This document shows positions 1 to 5,081 of a DNA stretch of 5,081 bases, in pieces. The stretch is taken from positions 1 through 5,081 of the forward strand of contig JAEMTJ010000052.1 of assembly GCA_016462375.1 (NCBI GenBank), given 5' to 3'. The stretch comes from Rhodoluna sp. Its GTDB lineage: Bacteria > Actinomycetota > Actinomycetes > Actinomycetales > Microbacteriaceae. The position numbers and the translations under genes were made by a program. Under the pieces are notes generated by a model. That model saw only the letters and a program-made list of their open reading frames with translations, ran no database searches and had not been told where the DNA came from. The first letter of the stretch is position 1. Every line of letters begins with the position of its first letter.

Positions 1-1196
1 AGAAAGAAGACAAAGAAGGCCGTCTAATTCTTTCCAAGAAGCGTGCACAGTACGAACGCGCATGGGGCGATGTCGAGAAGATCAAAGAAGCTGATGGCGT
101 GGTCCAAGGTCTGGTTATTGAAGTTGTCAAGGGTGGTCTAATCGTTGACATCGGTCTTCGTGGCTTCCTTCCAGCATCTCTTATCGAGTTGCGTCGCGTC
201 CGTGACCTAACTCCATACCTAGGTCAGACAATCGATGCAAAGATTCTTGAACTTGACAAGAACCGCAACAACGTTGTTCTTTCTCGCCGTGCTCTTCTCG
301 AAGAATCACAGTCAGCTAACCGCACAACATTCCTAGCAGATCTTGCTAAGGGTCAGATTCGTACCGGTGTAGTTTCATCTATCGTGAACTTCGGTGCATT
401 TATTGACCTTGGTGGCGTAGACGGTCTTGTTCACGTGAGTGAGCTTTCATGGAAGCACATTGAGCACGCATCTGAAGTTGTTGAAATTGGCCAAGAAGTT
501 ACTGTTGAAGTTCTTGAAATCGACGCAGAGCGCGAGCGTGTGTCACTTTCATTGAAGTCAACTCAGGAAGACCCATGGCAGGTATTTGCGAGAACGCACG
601 CAATTGGTCAGTACGCACCAGGCCAAGTCACCAAGATTGTTCCTTTCGGTGCATTCGTCCGTGTTGCTGATGGCATTGAAGGCCTAGTTCACATCAGTGA
701 GCTATCCGCTAAGCACATCGATCTTGCTAGCCAGGTTGTAACAGTAAACCAAGACGTATTCGTCAAGGTTATCGACATTGACCTGGACCGTCGTCGCATC
801 TCACTTTCATTGAAGCAGGCAACTGAAGAAGTGAACCCTGAGAGCACAGACTTCAACCCAGCTCTTTACGGCTTGGCAACAGACTTCGACGACCAAGGTA
901 ACTACAAGTATCCAGACGGTTTCGATGCTGCTACAAGCGAGTGGAAGCCAGGCTTCGAAGAAGCCAAGGCTAAATGGGAGAAGGAATACTCAGAGGCTCA
1001 AGCACGCTGGGAAGATCACAAAAAGCAAGTTAAAGCTTTCCACGAGCTAGAAGCTAGCCTTCCAGACACTAAGCCTGAAGAAGCTGCTGCAAGCACCACT
1101 TCATCTTCATCTGAAGGGGTTGAGGCTTCAGCAGGAACACTATCTGCAGACGAGTCACTCAGCGCTCTTCGCGATAAGTTGAACGAAGCAGAATAG
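1..1196 (+). CDS. rpsA: 30S ribosomal protein S1, 5'-truncated by window edge
   Basis: S1 binds mRNA on the 30S subunit and helps start translation. The frame is open from base 3 to the TAG at 1194-1196, giving 397 visible residues. Residues 1 to about 20 are the end of a first S1 domain. Three more S1 (OB-fold) domains follow at about 33-97, 118-185 and 203-271. The last two have the FGAF motif (130-133, 215-218), GLVH(V/I)SELS and a closing SLSLK; the second has the KGGLIVDIG variant expected at that position. The tail (272-397) has the actinobacterial pattern DxxGNYKYPDGFD plus Trp/Glu-rich repeats, then a Ser/Thr/Ala-rich linker and a final SADESLSALRDKLNEAE-type segment. Four domains instead of the six of E. 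coli fits Actinobacteria, whose proteins are about 480-490 residues, so roughly 85-90 residues lie upstream. The GTG at 99 is an internal Val codon. Codon use is strongly biased (AAG over AAA, CGT/CGC for Arg, ATC, AAC, TTC), as expected of a highly expressed gene. Confidence 0.97.
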   Translation, partial: KEDKEGRLILSKKRAQYERAWGDVEKIKEADGVVQGLVIEVVKGGLIVDIGLRGFLPASLIELRRVRDLTPYLGQTIDAKILELDKNRNNVVLSRRALLEESQSANRTTFLADLAKGQIRTGVVSSIVNFGAFIDLGGVDGLVHVSELSWKHIEHASEVVEIGQEVTVEVLEIDAERERVSLSLKSTQEDPWQVFARTHAIGQYAPGQVTKIVPFGAFVRVADGIEGLVHISELSAKHIDLASQVVTVNQDVFVKVIDIDLDRRRISLSLKQATEEVNPESTDFNPALYGLATDFDDQGNYKYPDGFDAATSEWKPGFEEAKAKWEKEYSEAQARWEDHKKQVKAFHELEASLPDTKPEEAAASTTSSSSEGVEASAGTLSADESLSALRDKLNEAE

Positions 1197-1199
1197 TTC

Positions 1200-1246
1200 A
1201 AAAAAATTCTGAGGGGCTGAGAGCAATCTTGGCCCCTCAGTCATTT
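1200..1246 (+). terminator. Rho-independent-type hairpin after rpsA, possibly bidirectional
   Basis: The arms CTGAGGGGC (1209-1217) and GCCCCTCAG (1232-1240) pair perfectly over 9 bp. The stem continues inward through two G-U wobbles and three Watson-Crick pairs (1218-1222 with 1227-1231) to a GCAA loop at 1223-1226, a GNRA tetraloop. That makes about 14 bp starting 13 bases after the rpsA stop. On the + strand the following tract is poor in T (TCATTT). On the - strand the hairpin is followed by AA and seven T, from the A-run at 1200-1206, which is the better terminator tail. It probably ends rpsA transcription and may also stop antisense transcription coming from coaE. The pairing is seen directly; termination is inferred. 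Confidence 0.75.
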
Positions 1247-1258
1247 AATAGTTAGGCT
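1229..1258 (+). promoter_or_regulatory. Putative promoter of coaE-uvrB
   Basis: A TAGGCT hexamer at 1253-1258 fits the actinobacterial -10 consensus TANNNT. Eighteen bases upstream, TTGGCC (1229-1234) is a partial -35 match to TTGACA and lies inside the right arm of the rpsA terminator. The -10 ends 6 bases before the GTG of coaE, so a transcript starting 6-7 bases downstream would be leaderless or nearly so. The same geometry occurs before uvrA. Such short matches can arise by chance; support comes from the position behind a terminator and from the shared spacing. Confidence 0.45.
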
Positions 1259-1264
1259 TAAAGC

Positions 1265-1870
1265 GTGTATTTAGTAGGGCTAACCGGAGGCATCGCAGCG
1301 GGGAAATCAACCGTTGCCAAGCACTGGGTTAGTCGCGGGGGAATGGAAATTGACGCGGATCAACTGGCTAGGGAAGTGGTTGCACCAAACACTATAGGAG
1401 CTAGTCAGATTCGAGAAACTTTTGGGGACAAATTCTTTGATGAAGTCGGTAACTTAGATCGCAAAGCTCTTGGCGAATTGGTGTTTGAATCTAAAGACGA
1501 TTTAACGAAGCTTGAAGCCATAGTTCATCCACTGGTTAGGGCTCGAACTAAGGAGCTGTTGTCTGAGCTTCCTATCGACTCTGTTGCTATCTACACCATT
1601 CCGCTTTTGGTCGAAGCCAATGTCGACCTATCTTTCGATTCAATTGTTACCGTCGAGGCGCCGGAGGCTGAGCGAGTTAGACGCTTAGTTGCTTCAAGGG
1701 GTTACTCTGAACAGGAAGCTAAGGCTCGTATCTCCAATCAAGCAACCCCAATCGAACGAGCAGTCAGGGCTGATCACATCCTGAACTCTAATCAAGATAT
1801 TTTCCTTTTGTTGCGTGACGCCGATGCTCTATGGGCGAAGTTTTTGACTGCGAGTGGGAAAGAGAATTGA
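1265..1870 (+). CDS. coaE: Dephospho-CoA kinase
   Basis: CoaE phosphorylates the ribose 3'-hydroxyl of dephospho-CoA with ATP, the final step of coenzyme A synthesis in the cytosol. The 201-residue protein has the usual length of the single-domain enzyme. It has the P-loop GGIAAGKS at 8-15 right after the first strand (YLVGLTGG), the substrate-site motif DADQLAREV at 30-38, LEAIVHPLVR at 83-92, IPLLVE at 112-117, and the lid-type RISNQ at 155-159 followed by AD and ILNS near the C-terminus. The C-terminal UPF0157 (GrpB-like) domain fused to CoaE in mycobacteria is absent. The GTG start puts the P-loop at the standard distance from the N-terminus; only a weak AGG (1254-1256) lies 8 bases upstream, so initiation may be leaderless. 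It follows rpsA, a common actinobacterial neighbour, and its last four bases overlap the likely uvrB start. Codon use is more relaxed than in rpsA. Confidence 0.97.
   Translation: MYLVGLTGGIAAGKSTVAKHWVSRGGMEIDADQLAREVVAPNTIGASQIRETFGDKFFDEVGNLDRKALGELVFESKDDLTKLEAIVHPLVRARTKELLSELPIDSVAIYTIPLLVEANVDLSFDSIVTVEAPEAERVRRLVASRGYSEQEAKARISNQATPIERAVRADHILNSNQDIFLLLRDADALWAKFLTASGKEN
1856..1869 (+). promoter_or_regulatory. Ribosome binding site and TTG start deciding the uvrB start
   Basis: The purine run GGGAAAGAGAA (1856-1866), inside the end of coaE, immediately precedes TTG at 1867-1869. This TTG overlaps the coaE TGA as TTGA, the classic arrangement for translational coupling. The in-frame ATG at 1831 has no Shine-Dalgarno-like sequence in front of it and would add 12 residues that do not resemble UvrB N-termini as I know them. 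I therefore prefer the TTG. The choice rests on sequence inspection only. Confidence 0.65.
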
Positions 1871-3933
1871 AAGGTCCCACCAGAACTTTTGCTCCTTTCG
1901 AAGTAATTAGTGACTACATCCCCTCAGGTGACCAACCGCAGGCTATTTCAGAGCTTACTCAAAGAATTCTTGCTGGGGAGAAAGACGTTGTTCTTCTCGG
2001 TGCCACCGGAACCGGTAAATCAGCAACCACTGCTTGGCTAATTGAGAAATTGCAGAGACCGACTTTAGTCCTAGCTCACAACAAGACTTTGGCTGCTCAA
2101 TTAGTAAATGAGTTTCGAGAGTTGCTTCCCAACAACGCAGTTGAATACTTTGTGAGTTACTACGATTATTACCAGCCTGAAGCTTATGTTCCACAGACAG
2201 ATACTTTCATAGAAAAAGATTCTTCAATTAACGAAGAAGTGGAGCGCTTGAGGTATTCGGCGACTATGAGCCTTCTCAGTCGAAGAGATGTTGTCGTGGT
2301 TAGTACAGTGTCATGTATATACGGTTTGGGAGCGCCGAGCGAGTATTTGGACATGTCTATCCCTCTGCATAAGGGCCAGCAAATAGACCGAGACGCTCTC
2401 ATTCGTGAATTCGTATCAATGCAGTATCAACGAAATGACTACGATTTCTCTCGGGGTAACTTCCGAGTTAAGGGTGACACAATTGAGATCATCCCCGTCT
2501 ACGACGAACTAGCTATTCGTTTAGAGCTTTTTGGCGATGAGATTGAAAACATCTACCAACTGCACCCACTCACCGGTGAGGTAGTTAGAGCTATCGACAC
2601 CATTTCAGTTTTTCCAGCCAGTTACTATGTGACCTCGCCTGAGCGCATGGGAGTAGCGCTAGAGGCCATTGAAGAAGAGATGGTGGAACGTATCAAAGAG
2701 TTTGAAGTTCAAGGCAAGCTTCTCGAAGCTCAACGAATCAAAATGCGCACCACATTTGATTTGGAGATGATACGAGAGCTTGGTTTCTGCAGCGGTATTG
2801 AGAACTATTCAAGACATCTCGATGGTAGAGAACCTGGATCTTCCCCTTCTTGCCTTTTGGACTATTTCCCAGAGGATTTTCTGACGGTCATTGATGAGTC
2901 ACACGTCACGGTGCCGCAAATCGGCGCGATGTATTTGGGCGACTCTTCTAGAAAGCGGACATTAGTAGAGCATGGATTCCGACTGCCGTCAGCTATGGAC
3001 AACAGACCGCTAAAGTGGACTGACTTCCTAGACAGAGTTGGGCAAACTGTCTATCTCTCAGCTACACCCGGTAAGTATGAACTAGGCGTTGGTGATGGGG
3101 TAGTTGAGCAGATTATCCGTCCCACAGGATTGATTGACCCAAAGATTGTTGTGAAGCCATCTAAGGGTCAGATTGATGATCTGCTGGAAGAGATCAAGGT
3201 TCGCGCTGCTAAGGATGAACGTGTTCTGGTGACGACACTGACAAAAAAGATGTCGGAAGAGCTCACTGACTTTTTAACCGAGGCAGGTGTAAGAGTGCGT
3301 TACCTGCACAGCGATGTTGACACGCTTCGACGCGTTGAACTACTCCGAGAGCTCAGGTCAGGCGTCTACGATGTGTTGGTAGGAATTAACCTGTTGCGTG
3401 AGGGCTTGGACTTGCCTGAGGTTTCATTGGTGAGTATTTTAGATGCAGATAAAGAGGGCTTCCTGAGATCAACCACCTCTCTAATTCAAACCATTGGTCG
3501 AGCCGCAAGAAACGTGAGTGGTGAAGTCCACATGTATGCCGACAAAGTAACCGATTCCATGGCCCGAGCTATCGATGAGACCAACCGCAGAAGACAAAAA
3601 CAAGTGGACTACAACACGGCCCACGGTGTTGACCCACAGCCGCTGAGAAAGAAAATCGCTGACATTACAGACAGCATCCTGCGCGAGGAACAGGACACCG
3701 CAAAGCTACTTGAGCAAAGCAAGGGTAAGCGCGGTAAAGACAATAAGCAGATTATTGGAGCAAGGTCGAGGCCTAACCAAAATGCTAGTTACGATGAACT
3801 TTTAGCCTTAGTAGTTGACCTTGATCAGCAGATGAAGTCCGCAGCCGCCGAACTGAAGTTCGAATTGGCAGCCAGGCTTCGAGATGAAATCAGCGAGCTC
3901 AAATACACCATTAGACAGATAGACAAGGTCTAG
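1867..3933 (+). CDS. uvrB: Excinuclease ABC subunit UvrB
   Basis: UvrB is the helicase-like ATPase of nucleotide excision repair: UvrA loads it at damaged DNA, it verifies the lesion, then recruits UvrC for incision. From the TTG start it has 688 residues, within the family's usual range. Using that numbering, it has SGDQPQAI near 20, Walker A GATGTGKS at 45-52, the beta-hairpin that clamps one DNA strand (YYDYYQPEAYVPQTDTFIEKD region, from about 98), Walker B DESH at 343-346 and LSATPG at 397-402. Further on are the helicase motif around GINLLREGLDLPE (507-518) and QTIGRAARN at 541-549. A Lys/Arg-rich linker (about 616-640) leads to the C-terminal UVR domain (about 642-678), which contacts UvrC and UvrA. 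All catalytic motifs are intact. It overlaps coaE by 4 bases and is followed 42 bases later by its partner uvrA. An upstream ATG at 1831 gives a 700-residue alternative with no ribosome binding site. Confidence 0.98.
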   Translation: MKGPTRTFAPFEVISDYIPSGDQPQAISELTQRILAGEKDVVLLGATGTGKSATTAWLIEKLQRPTLVLAHNKTLAAQLVNEFRELLPNNAVEYFVSYYDYYQPEAYVPQTDTFIEKDSSINEEVERLRYSATMSLLSRRDVVVVSTVSCIYGLGAPSEYLDMSIPLHKGQQIDRDALIREFVSMQYQRNDYDFSRGNFRVKGDTIEIIPVYDELAIRLELFGDEIENIYQLHPLTGEVVRAIDTISVFPASYYVTSPERMGVALEAIEEEMVERIKEFEVQGKLLEAQRIKMRTTFDLEMIRELGFCSGIENYSRHLDGREPGSSPSCLLDYFPEDFLTVIDESHVTVPQIGAMYLGDSSRKRTLVEHGFRLPSAMDNRPLKWTDFLDRVGQTVYLSATPGKYELGVGDGVVEQIIRPTGLIDPKIVVKPSKGQIDDLLEEIKVRAAKDERVLVTTLTKKMSEELTDFLTEAGVRVRYLHSDVDTLRRVELLRELRSGVYDVLVGINLLREGLDLPEVSLVSILDADKEGFLRSTTSLIQTIGRAARNVSGEVHMYADKVTDSMARAIDETNRRRQKQVDYNTAHGVDPQPLRKKIADITDSILREEQDTAKLLEQSKGKRGKDNKQIIGARSRPNQNASYDELLALVVDLDQQMKSAAAELKFELAARLRDEISELKYTIRQIDKV

Positions 3934-3956
3934 GGCCTGCACCTCTGGCTCAGGCT
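3934..3956 (+). terminator. Weak hairpin between uvrB and uvrA
   Basis: GCCTG (3935-3939) pairs with CAGGC (3951-3955), extended by a G-U pair (3934 with 3956), around an 11-base loop. It starts directly after the uvrB stop. No T-run follows (ATTCGGTT), so it is at best a partial terminator or attenuating structure between the two genes, and it may be chance. The stem is seen; any function is inferred. Confidence 0.25.
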
Positions 3957-3963
3957 ATTCGGT

Positions 3964-3969
3964 TAAACT
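3964..3969 (+). promoter_or_regulatory. Putative -10 element for a leaderless uvrA transcript
   Basis: TAAACT matches the actinobacterial -10 pattern TANNNT and ends 6 bases before the uvrA ATG, so RNA would start at or within a base or two of the start codon. No convincing -35 lies 16-19 bases upstream, where the sequence is CACCTC-like. The AAGGGG between the hexamer and ATG looks like a Shine-Dalgarno but abuts the ATG with no spacer, too close for normal use. The TAA of this hexamer is also the in-frame stop that bounds the uvrA reading frame. Confidence 0.5.
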
Positions 3970-3975
3970 AAGGGG

Positions 3976-5081
3976 ATGCCGAACATAACAATTCCAACCA
4001 AAGACAAGCTTGTAATAAAGGGCGCAAGGGTTCACAACCTTAAAAACGTCACCCTTGAAATACCTAAGAATTCTATGGTTGTTTTTACCGGTCTTAGCGG
4101 TTCCGGTAAGTCGTCTCTTGCCTTCGACACAATCTTTGCTGAGGGTCAACGTCGTTACGTTGAATCGCTAAGTGCCTATGCGAGACAGTTTTTAGGTCAG
4201 GTTGATAGACCAGACGTTGATTTCATTGAAGGACTTTCACCCGCTGTATCGATAGACCAGAAATCAACCAACCGTAACCCCCGATCAACCGTTGGAACTA
4301 TTACCGAAGTTCATGACTACCTTCGTTTGTTATGGGCTCGTATTGGAGTTCCGCACTGCGCTGAATGCGGTGAAAAGATAACCAAGCAAACTATTCAGCA
4401 AATCGTCGATCAAATTATGCAACTTCCAGCAGGAACTAAGTTTCAGGTCCTAGCTCAAATCGTTGACCAGAAAAAGGGTGAGTTTTCGGATTTATTCCGC
4501 GACTTGATTTCCCAAGGCTTTGCAAGAGCTGTCGTCGACGGCGAGGTTATTCAATTGGCAGAAGCAAAACCACTAAAGAAGACTTTCAAGCACGATATCT
4601 CTGTGGTAGTTGATCGTCTCGTGGCCAAGGCAGACATTCTGCAGCGACTGACTGATTCAGTTGAGACCGCTCTCAAACTTGCTAACGGACGACTAACCCT
4701 AGATCTCATCGATGCCAAGGGCGATGGCAGATTTAGAAACTTTAGCGAAAAGATGTCTTGCCCTAACGAGCATCCACTAGCTCTGACCGAAATCGAGCCT
4801 AGGACATTCTCCTTCAATGCTCCATTTGGCGCTTGCCCAACATGTTCGGGGCTTGGCACCAAGATGGCGGTGGACAGAGAGCTTGTAATCGGTGATGTTT
4901 CTGAATCCATCAACGGCGGGGTGATTAGACCATGGTCAACTCAAGGTAAAGGTCTATTCACCTACTACACAAGGCTTCTTAATGGACTTAGCAAGGACAT
5001 GGATTTCTCGTTGGATACGGCTTGGCAAGATCTCCCAGACGAAATCCAGGACGCGGTGCTTTATGGAAACAACTTCGATGT
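3976..5081 (+). CDS. uvrA: Excinuclease ABC subunit UvrA, 3'-truncated by window edge
   Basis: UvrA is the dimeric ABC-type ATPase that first finds bulky DNA lesions and delivers UvrB. The window holds 368 codons plus two bases, about 38 percent of the usual 950-970 residues, and the frame is open at the right edge. Visible are the opening IKGARVHNLKNV segment, Walker A GLSGSGKSS at 39-47, FAEGQRRYVESLSAYARQF from 54, the conserved LSPAVSIDQK ending at 96, the CAEC pair at 128 and 131, and the UvrB-binding/insertion region after it. The first zinc-finger module follows, with C262, H266, C287 and C290; CPNEH replaces the CxxC of E. coli, a variant I associate with Actinobacteria. The IEPRTFSFNAPFGACPTC block is intact. 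The ATG at 3976 is the first start after an in-frame TAA at 3964, and the family N-terminus leaves no good later start. It directly follows its partner uvrB. The signature motif and second ATPase lie outside the window. Confidence 0.98.
   Translation, partial: MPNITIPTKDKLVIKGARVHNLKNVTLEIPKNSMVVFTGLSGSGKSSLAFDTIFAEGQRRYVESLSAYARQFLGQVDRPDVDFIEGLSPAVSIDQKSTNRNPRSTVGTITEVHDYLRLLWARIGVPHCAECGEKITKQTIQQIVDQIMQLPAGTKFQVLAQIVDQKKGEFSDLFRDLISQGFARAVVDGEVIQLAEAKPLKKTFKHDISVVVDRLVAKADILQRLTDSVETALKLANGRLTLDLIDAKGDGRFRNFSEKMSCPNEHPLALTEIEPRTFSFNAPFGACPTCSGLGTKMAVDRELVIGDVSESINGGVIRPWSTQGKGLFTYYTRLLNGLSKDMDFSLDTAWQDLPDEIQDAVLYGNNFD

Noticed and set aside
99..101. GTG as a start of a 365-residue protein
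   Set aside because: The frame is open upstream to the window edge and the upstream residues complete an S1 domain, so this is an internal Val codon of rpsA.
1016..1201. 61-residue minus-strand frame over the rpsA 3' end
   Set aside because: Its Ser/Ala-rich product is the antisense of the RpsA tail; no ribosome binding site or family resemblance.
1955..2402. Two minus-strand frames of 79 and 72 residues inside uvrB
   Set aside because: Both are antisense to the conserved Walker A and beta-hairpin regions of UvrB and show no protein family features.
3217..3226. GAAC-GT-GTTC, resembling half-sites of the actinobacterial LexA box
   Set aside because: The spacer is 2 bases rather than the required 4, and it lies deep inside uvrB, not in a promoter. 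No GAAC-N4-GTTC was seen in the uvrB or uvrA upstream regions.
3970..3975. AAGGGG as the uvrA Shine-Dalgarno
   Set aside because: It abuts the ATG with no spacer, and no later in-frame start is compatible with the UvrA N-terminus, so normal use is unlikely.
3955..4149. 64-residue minus-strand frame spanning the uvrA start
   Set aside because: It covers the uvrA promoter and P-loop coding region in antisense; no motif or start signal supports it.
4551..4913. 120-residue open frame on the minus strand inside uvrA
   Set aside because: It lies wholly antisense to a strongly conserved part of UvrA, has no recognisable motif, and reads as low-complexity Ser/Leu-rich shadow sequence.

Overview
The window is an ordinary bacterial housekeeping segment with four genes, all on the + strand: rpsA (3' part), coaE, uvrB and uvrA (5' part). 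The likely source is an actinobacterium of moderate GC, by eye in the upper 40s to about 50 percent. Three things point there. The gene order rpsA-coaE-uvrB-uvrA is typical of Actinobacteria, especially Microbacteriaceae. RpsA has the four-S1-domain form with the actinobacterial acidic, Trp/Tyr-rich tail. UvrA carries a CPNEH zinc-ligand variant that I remember from actinobacterial UvrA. The moderate GC and tight packing would suit a small-genome aquatic Microbacteriaceae (Rhodoluna/Aquiluna-like), but this placement is inference.

Layout. 1-1196: ribosomal protein S1, open at the left edge; the GTG at 99 is internal, not a start. 1197-1264: short intergenic region with a strong 14-bp hairpin closed by a GCAA tetraloop, followed by a plausible promoter for coaE. 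1265-1870: dephospho-CoA kinase, last step of CoA synthesis. 1867-3933: UvrB, most likely started at a TTG that overlaps the coaE stop (TTGA), with a purine-rich ribosome binding site inside the end of coaE. 3934-3975: a 42-base gap with a weak hairpin and a -10 hexamer placed so that the uvrA transcript could begin at or very near its ATG. 3976-5081: UvrA, cut by the right edge after 368 codons.

How the genes relate. UvrA and UvrB form the damage-recognition complex of nucleotide excision repair, so their adjacency is functional. coaE and uvrB look translationally coupled and probably share a transcript. coaE and uvrA both have a TANNNT hexamer ending exactly 6 bases before the start codon, consistent with leaderless or near-leaderless initiation, which is common in Actinobacteria. 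No LexA-type operator was seen near uvrB or uvrA.

I found no mobile element, CRISPR array, RNA gene or unrecognised gene, and no sign of a previously undescribed system. The points worth a second look concern start sites, promoters and the terminator.
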